From: Klenkia marina | Lineage (GTDB): Bacteria > Actinomycetota > Actinomycetes > Mycobacteriales > Geodermatophilaceae | Direction: 5' to 3' | DNA: 64,000 nucleotides | Assembly (NCBI RefSeq): GCF_900101025.1 | Contig: NZ_FMUH01000005.1 | Span: forward strand, 328,880-392,879 | Part shown: positions 34,324-43,742 of the stretch, in pieces | How the letters are laid out: every line of letters starts with the position of its first letter | Numbering within the stretch: position 1 is the first letter of the stretch | Notes under the pieces: generated by a model | What the model was told of the DNA's origin: nothing | What the model saw: the letters and a program-made list of their open reading frames with translations, nothing else | The model's database searches: none | Made by a program: the position numbers and the translations under genes

Positions 34324-35076
34324 GTGCCCGATCTCAGGACCCGCCGCGCCGCCGGTGACCCCGCTGGACGCCTGGCCGCCTGGTCCACCGCCTGGCTGGG
34401 TGGCCGGGTGCCCTACGACGACGCCCTCGAGGCGGTGACCGGCGAGCGGGCGCACGTGGTGCTCGGCCCCGGCGCCCCCCGACCCCTGGGTGAGGTGCTG
34501 ACGTCGCTGCGCGGCCGCGGCGAGCGCCGCCTGCGCCTCGTGCTGCCGGTGCCCGGCGACGTGCACGGCCTGCCGCCGCTGCCCGGGCTGGCCGCCGACG
34601 CCGTCGAGGCGGGCCAGGCCGTCGTGGGCGACTCGCTGGTCCTGCTCCCGTCTGCCGCGACCACCGAGACGGTGCAGTGGACGGCGCTCGACCTGCCCGC
34701 CGGCTGCCTGGCCCCGCCGCCGGTCGAGGGCACCCTGCGCGCCTTGTCCGGCCGGCTCGACCTGGCCGTCGGCGACGCCGCCCGCACCCTGGCCGGGCTG
34801 GACCTGGCCCGCTGGCACCCCGAGGTCCCCGCGCTGCTCGCCGGGCTGGCCGGCCGCGCCGAGGACCCGGGCCTCCCGCCCGACACCGACCCGGTGGCGG
34901 TCTCGGTGCTCACCCGCGCCCGCCGGCTGGCCACCGTGCTCGACCTGGCGCTGGCGGACTCCCCCGGAGCCGCCGTCACCGCGGGTCAGATGGCCGCGCG
35001 GGAGGACGCCCTGCGCCCGCTCGGCGACGCCGTCCGTGAGGCCACCACCGCCGTCTGGAACTGGCTCCCCCGCTAG
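34324..35076 (+). CDS. Conserved hypothetical actinobacterial protein
   Basis: 250 residues, no signal or membrane segment. Readable features are 'AWSTAWLGGRVPYDDALEAV', 'RLRLVLPVPGDVHGLP', 'VVGDSLVLLPSA' and 'TETVQWTALDLPAGCLAPPP', a mixed alpha/beta region followed by helices; I do not recognise a family with function. The GTG at 34324 gives a short basic N-terminus. It converges on the ferrochelatase gene with 24 bases between stops that form an imperfect hairpin. Codon use matches its neighbours, so it looks like an old core gene. Confidence 0.7.
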   Translation: MPDLRTRRAAGDPAGRLAAWSTAWLGGRVPYDDALEAVTGERAHVVLGPGAPRPLGEVLTSLRGRGERRLRLVLPVPGDVHGLPPLPGLAADAVEAGQAVVGDSLVLLPSAATTETVQWTALDLPAGCLAPPPVEGTLRALSGRLDLAVGDAARTLAGLDLARWHPEVPALLAGLAGRAEDPGLPPDTDPVAVSVLTRARRLATVLDLALADSPGAAVTAGQMAAREDALRPLGDAVREATTAVWNWLPR

Positions 35077-35100
35077 CCGCCCCACCGCCTGGCGGGTGGG

Positions 35101-36288
35101 TCAGCCGGCGGACGGCCGGGCGGCGTCGGGGCGCCCTGCGGGGCGCTGGACGAAGCAGCAGCTGGCCGGGCAGTTGGTGCCCAGCCGCGGCTCGCCCCCG
35201 GCCCGGCGCTCGGCGAGCAGCTCGACCAGCGAGCGCACGAACGCCGGGTGGGTGCCCGCCGTCGCCGCCCGGGCGAAGGCGAGCCCGAGCTCCTCCGCGG
35301 TCTCCTTCGCCTCGTTGTCGAGGTCCCAGATCACCTCGAGGTGGTCGGAGATGAACCCCACCGGGAAGACCACGACCGCCTTCTCCCCCGCGGCGGACAG
35401 CGCCTGCAGGTGGTCGTTGACGTCGGGCTCGAGCCACGGCACCGACGGCGGGCCCGACCGCGACTGCCACACCAGGTCGAACGACCGTCCCGGCGCCACG
35501 CGGTCGACGGTCAGCCGCGCGGCCGTCTCGAGCTCGCGCTCGTAGGTGTGGCCCTGCGGCCCGGCGACGTCGGCCATGGCGTTCGGGATGCTGTGCGCGG
35601 TGGCGACCAGTCGCGCGCCGTCGCGCAGGTCGGCGGGCAGCTCAGCCAGGGCGGCGGCGAGCGCGTCGGCGTTGGCCTTCACGAAGCCCTCGGCGTCGAA
35701 GTAGTGCGGCAGCTTCTCCGCCGTCGGGCCGGTGGGGCCGTCGGGGTCGGACTCGAGCGCGACGCGGGCCCGGGCGACGTCCTCGTGGTACTGCCGGCAG
35801 CCGGAGAACGAGGCGTAGGCCGACGTGGCGAGCACGTAGGCGTGCTCGATGCCGTCGTCGGCCATCTCGCGCCAGACGTCCTCGACGTAGGGCGCCCAGT
35901 TGCGGTTGCCCCAGTACACGGGCAGGTCGACGCCCGCGCCGCGCAGGGCCGCCACCAGCGCCTTGTTCTGCTCGTTGATCGGGCTGACGCCGTCGAAGTG
36001 GTGGTAGTGCTCGGCCACCGACTCCAGGCGCTCGCGCGGGATGCCCCGGCCACGGGTGACGTTCTCCAGGAACGGCATGACCTGCTCGTGGCCCTCGGGA
36101 CCGCCGAAGCCGAGCACGAGCAGAGCCTCGCGCCGCCCGGCCGGGGCCGGCTCGGCGCCCGGGACGACGCCGCCGTTGTTGCGGGCGGCCAGCGAGGGCT
36201 CGGCGTCAGGACGCTGCCCCTCGGGGGTGATCGACACCCCGTCGGGCAGCGGGTGGGCGGGTCGTGCGGGCAGGAGCTGTTCGGTCAC
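35101..36288 (-). CDS. hemH: Ferrochelatase (coproporphyrin type, Fe-S cluster-bearing)
   Basis: 395 residues. Core: 'ALLVLGFGGPEGHEQVMPFL', 'HYHHFDGVSPINEQNKALVA', 'VYWGNRNWAPYVEDVWREM', 'ATSAYASFSGCRQYHED', the catalytic-His segment 'LVATAHSIPNAMADV' and 'VVVFPVGFISDHLEVIWDLD'. Cys residues at 'FSGCRQY' and the C-terminal 'NCPASCC' match the [2Fe-2S] ligands known in actinobacterial enzymes. It inserts iron into coproporphyrin III. The first 55 residues are an extra Pro-rich arm. The GTG at 36288 was chosen since it lies just after the inhA stop (7 bases), giving fabG-inhA-hemH order as in mycobacteria. Confidence 0.95.
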   Translation of the reverse strand: MTEQLLPARPAHPLPDGVSITPEGQRPDAEPSLAARNNGGVVPGAEPAPAGRREALLVLGFGGPEGHEQVMPFLENVTRGRGIPRERLESVAEHYHHFDGVSPINEQNKALVAALRGAGVDLPVYWGNRNWAPYVEDVWREMADDGIEHAYVLATSAYASFSGCRQYHEDVARARVALESDPDGPTGPTAEKLPHYFDAEGFVKANADALAAALAELPADLRDGARLVATAHSIPNAMADVAGPQGHTYERELETAARLTVDRVAPGRSFDLVWQSRSGPPSVPWLEPDVNDHLQALSAAGEKAVVVFPVGFISDHLEVIWDLDNEAKETAEELGLAFARAATAGTHPAFVRSLVELLAERRAGGEPRLGTNCPASCCFVQRPAGRPDAARPSAG

Positions 36289-36295
36289 CGCCCAG

Positions 36296-37072
36296 TCATA
36301 CCCCGACGGCGTGGAACCCGCCGTCCACGTGCACGATCTCACCCGTGGTCGCGGGGAACCACTCGCTCAGCAGCGCCACGATGGCCTTGCCCGAGGGCTC
36401 GGTGTCGGTGACCGACCAGCCCAGCGGGGCCTTGGCCTCCCAGGCCTCCTCGAACTGCGAGCTGCCCGGGATCGACTTCATCGCCATCGTGCGCAGCGGG
36501 CCGGCGGCGACCAGGTTCACCCGGACGCCGTCGGGGCCCAGCTCGCGGGCCAGGTAGCGGGAGGTGGACTCCAGCGCGGCCTTGGCCGCCCCCATCCAGC
36601 CGTAGACCGGCCAGGCGACGGTGGCGTCGAAGGTGAGCCCCACGACCGAGGCCCGCTCGCCGAACAGCGGGCGGCAGGCCTGCGTCAGCGACGCCAGCGA
36701 CCACGTGGAGACCTGGAACGCGGTGGCGGCGTGCTCCCACGCGACCTCGGGGAAGCCCTCGCCCATGGCCTCCTGCGGGGCGAACCCGATGGAGTGCACG
36801 ACACCGTCGAGCTGGGCACCCTCGGGCATGACCTCGCGCAGCCGGTCGGCCAGCGTGGCCAGGTGCTCGGTGTTGGTGACGTCGAGCTCGACCACCGCGG
36901 CCTCCTGCGGGAGCCGCTTCGCGATGCGCTGGCACAGGCTGAGCGCCCGGCCGAAGTTCGACAGGATCACCGTGGCGCCCTGCTCCTGCGCGATGCGCGC
37001 CGCCGAGAAGGCGATCGACGCCTCGGTCAGCACGCCTGCGATCAGGACCGTCTTGCCCTCGAGGATGCCCAT
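36296..37072 (-). CDS. inhA: Enoyl-ACP reductase (NADH), FabI/InhA type
   Basis: 258 residues: 'KTVLIAGVLTEASIAFSAAR' (nucleotide loop, lacking the simple GxxxGxG), 'VHSIGFAP' (Ser94-Ile-Gly-Phe region of InhA), 'TFDATVAWPVYGWMGAAKAA' (catalytic Tyr and Lys) and 'AAGPLRTMAMKSIPG'. It performs the last step of fatty-acid elongation with NADH. The gene starts two bases after fabG stops and is followed 7 bases later by hemH, an operon arrangement conserved with Mycobacterium (mabA-inhA-hemZ). Full length and intact. Confidence 0.96.
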   Translation of the reverse strand: MGILEGKTVLIAGVLTEASIAFSAARIAQEQGATVILSNFGRALSLCQRIAKRLPQEAAVVELDVTNTEHLATLADRLREVMPEGAQLDGVVHSIGFAPQEAMGEGFPEVAWEHAATAFQVSTWSLASLTQACRPLFGERASVVGLTFDATVAWPVYGWMGAAKAALESTSRYLARELGPDGVRVNLVAAGPLRTMAMKSIPGSSQFEEAWEAKAPLGWSVTDTEPSGKAIVALLSEWFPATTGEIVHVDGGFHAVGV

Positions 37073-37074
37073 GC

Positions 37075-38150
<1,076 letters not shown>

Positions 38151-38170
<20 letters not shown>

Positions 38171-38501
38171 GGGCCGCCAGGCACACCGCGCCCCAGAACG
38201 CGGCGAAGCCCACGACCTTGGCCTGGGTGTCCCGGCCGCGCAGGGCCACCCCGAGCACGGCGGCGTCACCCCAGTCGCTGGCCACCCGGGCGCCCACGGC
38301 GGCCCGTCGCGGCGCACCGGCCGGGGCGAGCACCATGGCCAGCCCGATGGCGGTGTCCCGGACCCCGACGAGGCGGGTGAGCGTGCGGTTGTCCTGGTTG
38401 CGCGACAGGCCGGAGGGTCGCTGCAGGATCTCGGGCTTCGCGACCAGGGCCATCGAGTAGGCGGCGGTGGCCGCCCCGGTCAGGGTGGTGAGAGCGGGCA
38501 C
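38151..38501 (-). CDS. Small membrane protein of unknown function (DUF4267-like)
   Basis: 116 residues with about four hydrophobic helices ('ALTTLTGAATAAYSMALVAK', 'DTAIGLAMVLAPAGA', 'VVGFAAFWGAVCLAAL') and a charged loop 'SGLSRNQDNRTLTRLVGVRD'. 'GVRDTAIGLAMVLAP' and 'SDWGDAAVLGVAL' resemble the DUF4267 layout. GGAGG lies 7 bases before the GTG start. On the minus strand GCGT-N15-GGGTAG at about 38585-38561 is a possible SigB/SigF-type promoter. Function unknown. Confidence 0.72.
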
Positions 38502-38688
38502 GGTAGGTCCTCCGGGAGGTCGGTCGACGTGGGCTGCCCGCTGGCTGGGGCCCTCGCCACCTACCCGGGCCGGTGGGGAGTACGCGCCCGCGGTCAGGTA
38601 GCGCTACGGATGGGCGGCGCCACCGCGCCGGGCACCGTGGTCGGGGCGGACGCACCCGGCGTCCGGCGTACCCACGGAGGACGACGTG

Positions 38689-38982
38689 ATGAGCACGAAC
38701 CCGATGAAGAACAAGAACACCGCCGCCTTCTTCGCCCAGGCCGCGATCGCGTTCGGGGTGAGCGCAGTGGGCCTGATGATCGGGATCGCCTACCTGCCGC
38801 TGGACGTCTGGCAGCGCCTGTTCCTCGGCATGACCGGCCTGTTCGTCATCACCTCGTCGTTCACGCTCGCGAAGGTCATCCGCGACGCGCAGGAGGGCTC
38901 GACCGTGCTGTCGCGGATCGACGAGGCCCGGCTGGAGCGGATGCTCGCCGAGCACGACCCGTACCGCGCCCCGCAGCTGTGA
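38689..38982 (+). CDS. YiaA/YiaB family inner membrane protein
   Basis: 97 residues containing the two-helix YiaAB domain: 'AAFFAQAAIAFGVSAVGLMI' and 'DVWQRLFLGMTGLFVITSSF', followed by 'TLAKVIRDAQEGSTVLSRID' and a basic-acidic tail. The family is found in many bacteria without assigned function. GGAGG precedes the start by 8 bases to the ATG (5 to an in-frame GTG at 38686). Its last 107 bases overlap, on the opposite strand, the tail of the VanZ-like gene. Confidence 0.87.
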   Translation: MSTNPMKNKNTAAFFAQAAIAFGVSAVGLMIGIAYLPLDVWQRLFLGMTGLFVITSSFTLAKVIRDAQEGSTVLSRIDEARLERMLAEHDPYRAPQL

Positions 38983-39436
38983 GCGCGAGCCAGCCCAGCA
39001 CGGCGCCCAGCACCGCGCCGGTGGAGTTGGCGACCCAGTCACCTGTGTCGCAGGCCCGCCCGAGCAGCGGGACGACCGCCTGCACCAGCTCGATCGCCGC
39101 CGACAGCACCGACGCACCGACCGCGGCGACGACGGGCCGGCGCCACGCGGCGGTCGCCACCAGCACCGGGACGGCGAACAGCAGCACGTTGGCCAGCGGC
39201 TCGACGGCACCGAGGTCGGGCCACCCGGTCGCGACGGCACAGCGCACCCCGCCGTCGGTCGGCCAGGCCGGGGCCAGCGTGAGGACCACCACGGGCACCG
39301 CTGCGAGCAGCGCGAGCCGCCGGGCGGTGCGGGGTCGCCCGGCCAGCCAGGCGGCCAGCGGTGGGCCGAGCACGAGCAGGGCGACCAGGCCCGCCGTCGT
39401 CGTCCAGCTGTGCGCGATCAGCCAGCTGGTGGTCAC
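38876..39436 (-). CDS. VanZ-like membrane protein with extended antisense tail
   Basis: 186 residues with four or five helices and VanZ-type motifs: 'TLAPAWPTD', 'LGAVEPLANVLLFAVPVLVA' and 'AAIELVQAVVPLLGRACDTG' with 'DWVANSTGAVLGAVLGWLA'. Residues beyond about 152 ('GRGTGRARRASAPAG...') are Arg/Ala/Pro-rich and are encoded entirely opposite the YiaAB gene, so they may be non-conserved read-through sequence. VanZ proteins give low teicoplanin resistance in enterococci; here a role in envelope or sugar handling is only possible. GTG at 39436 used. Confidence 0.78.
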   Translation of the reverse strand: MTTSWLIAHSWTTTAGLVALLVLGPPLAAWLAGRPRTARRLALLAAVPVVVLTLAPAWPTDGGVRCAVATGWPDLGAVEPLANVLLFAVPVLVATAAWRRPVVAAVGASVLSAAIELVQAVVPLLGRACDTGDWVANSTGAVLGAVLGWLALTAAGRGTGRARRASAPAGPRRSATARSSPPARRG

Positions 39437-39539
39437 GGGGACCCGCGGTGGTCGGTCATGACCCGAGCCTCGCCGCCGCCGGCGTCGCGCACATCCACCT
39501 GCGGTGCCGACCGGGCTCCACCCGTGGGGGGAGCGCGAC

Positions 39540-40760
39540 TCAGCCGGCGCGGCGGGTGCGGGACGCCTCGGCGAGCTCGGCCAGCAGCGCTTCGGTGGTG
39601 GGCAGGTCGACGCAGGCGTCGGTGACGCTCTGGCCGTAGGCGAGGGCGCCGGGCGCCGTCCGGTCGAGGTCCTGACGGCCGGCGACCAGGTTGCTCTCGA
39701 CCATCACCCCGCGGATGCCCTGCTCGCCGCCGGCGATCTGCCCGGCCAGGTCGCGCACCACCTGGATCTGGCGCAGGTGGTCCTTCTGGCTGTTCCCGTG
39801 CGAGGCGTCGACGACCAGCACCTCGGGCAGCCCGCGGGCGGCCAGCCGGCGCTTGGTGTCGGCGACGTGCGCGGCGGAGTAGTTCGGGCCCTGGGCGTCC
39901 CCGCGCAGGATGACGTGCCCGGTGTCGTTGCCGGTCGTGCCCAGCTGCGCGGACACCCCGTGCCGGTCGACGCCGAGGAAGTCGTGGCCGGACCGCGCCG
40001 AGATGATCGCCGAGACGGCGACGTCGATGCTGCCCTCGGGCGAGTTCTTGAACCCGACCACGGAGGAGAAGCCCGAGACGCGCTCACGGGCGGTCTGGTC
40101 GGTGACGTTGCGGGCACCGACGCCGTTGTAGGTGACCAGGCCGTCGACGTACTGCGGCGTGAGCGCGTTCAGCGGCTCGGCCGCGACCGGGACGCCGAGC
40201 CCGGTGATCTCGGCCATGAGCATGCGGGTGGCGACCAGGCCGACGCTGATCCGGCTGGACCCGTCGAGGAACGGGTCGTAGGCGAAGCCCTTCCAGTCGA
40301 CCTCGGTGCGCGGCTTCTCGGTGTAGGTGCGCATGACGATCTCGAGGTCCGCGCCGTGCCGCTCGCGCATCGCGGCCAGGAACTGCGCGTACTCCAGCGC
40401 GGCCACCGGGTCGTGGATCGAGCAGGGGCCGGCGATGACGGCCAGCCGGTCGTCGGCCCCGCGGACGACGTCGCCCACCGCCCGCCGTCCGGCTCTCGTC
40501 GTGGCGGCCGACGCCGCCGTCAGCGGGACCAGTGCGGCGACCGCGGCCGGGGTGACGACGGCGCTGGCGCCGGTGATCCGCTGGTCGACCAGGTCGCCGG
40601 GGTCCACGGCGTCACCCGGTGCGATGCCCAGGGCCGCCTGGACAGCGGGCAGCAGCTCGGCGTGCGTGGCGTCGACCCGGTCGTTGACCCGCTGCTGCAC
40701 CTCGAGCAGCGCCTCGGCAATGCGGGTGGCGGTGGGCAGGAGCTCCTCGGGCGCAGGCAC
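39540..40760 (-). CDS. 3-deoxy-7-phosphoheptulonate synthase, class I (AroF/G/H type)
   Basis: 406 residues with the class I DAHP synthase core: 'LAVIAGPCSIHDPVAALEYA', 'VMRTYTEKPRTEVDWKGF', 'DGSSRISVGLVATRMLMAEI', 'GFKNSPEGSIDVAVSAIISA', 'DASHGNSQKD' and 'GVMVESNLVAGRQDL'. It joins PEP and erythrose 4-phosphate, the first step to aromatic amino acids. The GPCSIHDP motif is at about residue 115, about 50 residues later than in E. coli AroG; the extra N-terminal helices could carry feedback control. Many actinobacteria rely on class II, so this is probably an additional isozyme. GTG at 40760 is the only start preceding the N-terminal helices. Confidence 0.93.
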   Translation of the reverse strand: MPAPEELLPTATRIAEALLEVQQRVNDRVDATHAELLPAVQAALGIAPGDAVDPGDLVDQRITGASAVVTPAAVAALVPLTAASAATTRAGRRAVGDVVRGADDRLAVIAGPCSIHDPVAALEYAQFLAAMRERHGADLEIVMRTYTEKPRTEVDWKGFAYDPFLDGSSRISVGLVATRMLMAEITGLGVPVAAEPLNALTPQYVDGLVTYNGVGARNVTDQTARERVSGFSSVVGFKNSPEGSIDVAVSAIISARSGHDFLGVDRHGVSAQLGTTGNDTGHVILRGDAQGPNYSAAHVADTKRRLAARGLPEVLVVDASHGNSQKDHLRQIQVVRDLAGQIAGGEQGIRGVMVESNLVAGRQDLDRTAPGALAYGQSVTDACVDLPTTEALLAELAEASRTRRAG

Positions 40761-40835
40761 GGGGGGCGAGGTTACCGGCTCGGGCCACGCGGCCCGGACC
40801 GCTTGGTGCCTGCAACGACCTGCGAGCCTGGGACC

Positions 40836-42251
40836 GTGACCACGACTGCCCCACCCCGCGCCCTGGTTCCGGTCCTGGTCTTCGTGGGCACCGTCGTCGC
40901 GGTCATCAGCAGCCTCGGGGCGCCGCTGGTCCCGGCGATCGCCGCCTCGACCGGGGCGACGCTGCCCGACGCCCAGTGGGCGCTCACGGTGACCCTCCTG
41001 GTCGGGGCGGTCGCCACCCCCGTGGTCGGCCGCCTGGGCGACGGCCCGCACCGGCGCACGGTCGTGCTCGTCGTCCTGGGCGTGGTCACCGTCGGCGGGG
41101 TGCTGGCGGCCCTGCCGCTGGGCCTGGGGTGGCTGGTCGCCGGCCGCGGTCTGCAGGGGGTCGGGCTCGGCCTGACGCCGCTGGCGATGGCCACGGCGCG
41201 GGAGGCGCTCGAGGGTGAGCGCTCGCGTGCCACGGTGGCCGCGCTGTCCATCACCGTGGTCGCCGGACTGGGGGTCGGCTACCCGCTCGCCGGTCTCGTC
41301 GCCGAGCTCGGCGGCGTCCACGCCGCCTTCTGGGCCGGCGCCGCCGTGAGCGCGGCCGCGCTGGTGGCCTCGGCGGCGGTGCTGCCGCGCTCGCGTACGT
41401 CGACCACGCGCTCCCTGGACGTCGTCGGCGCCCTGCTGCTGGGCGCCGGGTTGGCCGGCGTGCTCCTCGGCCTCGGCGAGGCCGAGGCGTGGGGCTGGAC
41501 GTCGGTGCGCACCTGGGGGCTGATCGTCGGGTCCCTCGTGGTGCTGGCGTGCTGGGCCCGGTGGGAACTGCGGACGCCGGCGCCCCTGGTCGACCTGCGC
41601 CTCGCCCGTGGGCGCACCGCCGCCACCGCCCACTCCGCGGCGCTGCTCGTCGGGCTGTCGAACTACCTGCTGCTCGTCACGGTCCCCGTGCTCGTGCAGT
41701 CCCCGCGGGCCGGCGGCCCCGGTCTGGGCCAGTCCGTCCTGGTCGCCGGCCTGGCCCTGCTGCCGTTCTCCGCGGCCAGCGTGCTGGGTGGCCGGCTCGC
41801 CCGGGTGCTCTCCGACCGTGGCCGCAGCTCCGCGGTCCTCCCCGTCGCGGCCGTGGTGCAGGCCGGGGCCTTCGTGCTGTTCGGCCTCCTGCCCCCGGAC
41901 CTGTGGCAGGTGCTCGTCGTGATGGCCGTGGCCGGGCTCGGGGTCGGCGCCGCCTTCGCCGCCTTCCCGGCGATGGTCATCTCCGCCGTGCCCCCGTCGG
42001 AGACCGGCAGCGCCACCAGCCTCAACCAGGTGCTGCGCTACGTGGGCTTCGCGCTCGGCAGCGCGGTGGCCGCCACCGTCCTGGCGGCCGCCACACCCAG
42101 CGGCGCCGTCGAGCCCGGGCGCGCCGGCTACGCCACGATCGCCGTCCTCGGGGCAGCGGTCTGCCTGCTGACCGCCGTCGTCGCCCGGCTGCTCCCGCGC
42201 GCCGCGCGACCCCCGCTCCCGGTGGTCCGCAGCGGTGCACCGCGTTCTTGA
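40836..42251 (+). CDS. MFS efflux transporter (DHA2-like)
   Basis: 471 residues with 13 or 14 hydrophobic helices. 'DAQWALTVTLLVGAVATPVV' and 'GRLGDGPHRRTVVLVVLGV' are the helix-2/3 signature, 'GRGLQGVGLGLTPLAMATAR' the helix-4 Arg motif and 'VVAGLGVGYPLAGLVAELGG' the drug-antiporter motif C. This fits DHA2-type multidrug exporters. The GTG at 40836 opens 'VTTTAPPRALVPVLVF'. Its stop falls inside the first putative TetR operator, so control of the downstream SDR gene begins right at its end. Substrates not predictable. Confidence 0.88.
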   Translation: MTTTAPPRALVPVLVFVGTVVAVISSLGAPLVPAIAASTGATLPDAQWALTVTLLVGAVATPVVGRLGDGPHRRTVVLVVLGVVTVGGVLAALPLGLGWLVAGRGLQGVGLGLTPLAMATAREALEGERSRATVAALSITVVAGLGVGYPLAGLVAELGGVHAAFWAGAAVSAAALVASAAVLPRSRTSTTRSLDVVGALLLGAGLAGVLLGLGEAEAWGWTSVRTWGLIVGSLVVLACWARWELRTPAPLVDLRLARGRTAATAHSAALLVGLSNYLLLVTVPVLVQSPRAGGPGLGQSVLVAGLALLPFSAASVLGGRLARVLSDRGRSSAVLPVAAVVQAGAFVLFGLLPPDLWQVLVVMAVAGLGVGAAFAAFPAMVISAVPPSETGSATSLNQVLRYVGFALGSAVAATVLAAATPSGAVEPGRAGYATIAVLGAAVCLLTAVVARLLPRAARPPLPVVRSGAPRS

Positions 42252-42294
42252 CCGTTCGGTCCACATCGGCGTACGTTCGGGACCGTTCAGTCAA
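42248..42294. promoter_or_regulatory. Two inverted copies of a TetR-type operator
   Basis: TTGACCGTTCGGTCC (42248-42262) and, reversed, TTGACTGAACGGTCC (42294-42280) share TTGACYGNNCGGTCC. Centres are 32 bases apart, three helical turns, on one face of the DNA. They end 22 bases before the SDR start and a TetR gene follows, so autoregulation is likely. Confidence 0.7.
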
Positions 42295-42316
42295 CAACCC
42301 CTGATCGGAGATCACC

Positions 42317-43063
42317 ATGAGTGCAGCACTGGCCGGCCGGACCGCCCTCGTGACCGGCGGGACGTCGGGGATCGGCCTGGCCGTCGTCCGCCGCTTCGTC
42401 GCCGAGGGCGCCCACGTGGTCGTCACCGGACGGCGTCCGGAGCAGCTCGACGCCGTGGCGGCCGAGCTCGGCGACGCGGTGACCACCGTCCGCGCCGATG
42501 CCTCCGACCCCGCCGACGTGGCCGCGCTGTTCGAGGCCGTCGCCGCCCGAGGCACCGGCCTGGACGCCGTGCACGTCAACGCCGGGGTCGGCGAGCTCAA
42601 GCCGCTGGCCGAGGTCACCCCCGAGGACGTCGACACCGCCTTCGGCACGAACGTGCGCGGCACCGTCCTCACCGTGCAGGGGGCGCTGCCCTTCCTGGTC
42701 GAGGGGGCCGCCGTCGTCGTCACCGGGTCCACCGCCGCATCGGGGACCGAGCCCGGCTTCGGCCTCTACGGCGGGTCCAAGGCGGCCATCGCCACCATGA
42801 CCCGCACCTGGGCCGCCGAGCTCGCCCCGCGCGGCGTGCGCATCAACACCGTCGTGCCTGGGCCGACCGAGACCCCCGGGCTGAAGGGCCTGGTCCCCGG
42901 CGGGGGCGACGCCCTGGTCGAGCAGATCGCGGCCGGTCTGCCCTTCGGTCGCTTGCTGCGCCCCGAGGAGGTCGCGGCCGCCGTGCTGTTCCTGGTGTCC
43001 GACCAGAGCTCGGGCATGACCGGCAGCGAGCTCCTCGTCGACGGCGGGGCCACGATCGCCTGA
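42317..43063 (+). CDS. SDR-family oxidoreductase
   Basis: 248 residues with a complete classical SDR set: 'TALVTGGTSGIGLAVVRRFV', 'VNAGVG', catalytic Ser in 'VVTGSTAASG', 'YGGSKAAIATM' (Tyr and Lys) and 'VVPGPTETPGLKG'. It probably oxidises or reduces an alcohol/ketone with NAD(P). It sits directly behind the two operators and 46 bases before a TetR gene, the usual arrangement for a regulator-controlled detoxifying SDR. The ATG at 42317 is clear. Substrate unknown. Confidence 0.93.
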   Translation: MSAALAGRTALVTGGTSGIGLAVVRRFVAEGAHVVVTGRRPEQLDAVAAELGDAVTTVRADASDPADVAALFEAVAARGTGLDAVHVNAGVGELKPLAEVTPEDVDTAFGTNVRGTVLTVQGALPFLVEGAAVVVTGSTAASGTEPGFGLYGGSKAAIATMTRTWAAELAPRGVRINTVVPGPTETPGLKGLVPGGGDALVEQIAAGLPFGRLLRPEEVAAAVLFLVSDQSSGMTGSELLVDGGATIA

Positions 43064-43109
43064 GGCACCGTGCCGCAGGATGGGCGACACCCGCGACCAG
43101 GAGGAGACC

Positions 43110-43739
43110 ATGGCCAGACCCCGCGCCTTCGACGAGGCCGACGTCGTCGCCCGCGCACGCCGGGCCTTCGCCGAGACCGGCTTCGCGGGGACCTCGCTGG
43201 ACGCGCTGCTGGAGGCGACCGGCCTGGCCCGGCAGAGCCTCTACAACGCCTTCGGCGGCAAGAAGGAGCTCTTCATGCGCGCCTTCCTCAGCGACACCGC
43301 CGAGGCCGTCGACGCCGTGGAGGCGGTGCGGCACGGGTCGGACAGCCCGATCACCCGCATCCGGGCGCAGCTGGTCAAGGTCGCCGTCGAGCACGGCGGA
43401 GCGCAGGCGGCTCCCTCGCTGTTCTCCCGCACCGCCGTCGAGCTCGCGGCGCGGGACGCCGAGGTCGCCTCGACGGTCGCCACGGCGTTCGGCGCGATGC
43501 AGGCGCACTACGCGGCCTGCATCGCCGAGGCCCAGGCCGCCGGGGAGGTCGACGCCGAGGCCGACGCCGACGCGCTCGGGGCCTTCTTCGTGGCGCTGAT
43601 CGAGGGCATGTCGACGCTGGGCGGCTCCGGCGTCCCCCGCGCCACCCTGCTGCAGATCGGCCTGTCGAGCATGGCGGCCATCCCCGTCACCGCCCTCGGC
43701 CGCGACCACCTCGGCACCGAGGACGGCGACTGGTCCTGA
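43110..43739 (+). CDS. TetR/AcrR family regulator
   Basis: 209 residues. N-terminal HTH: 'VVARARRAFAETGFAGTSLD', 'ALLEATGLARQSLYNAFGGK', then the ligand-binding helices, with 'FFVALIEGMSTLGGSG' near the end. The ATG at 43110 has AGGAGG six bases upstream; an in-frame ATG at 43080 lacks such a site and was not used. Most likely represses the SDR-tetR pair by binding the two operators at 42248-42294. Effector unknown. Confidence 0.92.
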   Translation: MARPRAFDEADVVARARRAFAETGFAGTSLDALLEATGLARQSLYNAFGGKKELFMRAFLSDTAEAVDAVEAVRHGSDSPITRIRAQLVKVAVEHGGAQAAPSLFSRTAVELAARDAEVASTVATAFGAMQAHYAACIAEAQAAGEVDAEADADALGAFFVALIEGMSTLGGSGVPRATLLQIGLSSMAAIPVTALGRDHLGTEDGDWS

Positions 43740-43742
43740 ACC

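Noticed and set aside
39504..42251. One 915-residue plus-strand protein
   Set aside because: The first 440 residues are antisense to DAHP synthase; the real MFS gene starts at GTG 40836.
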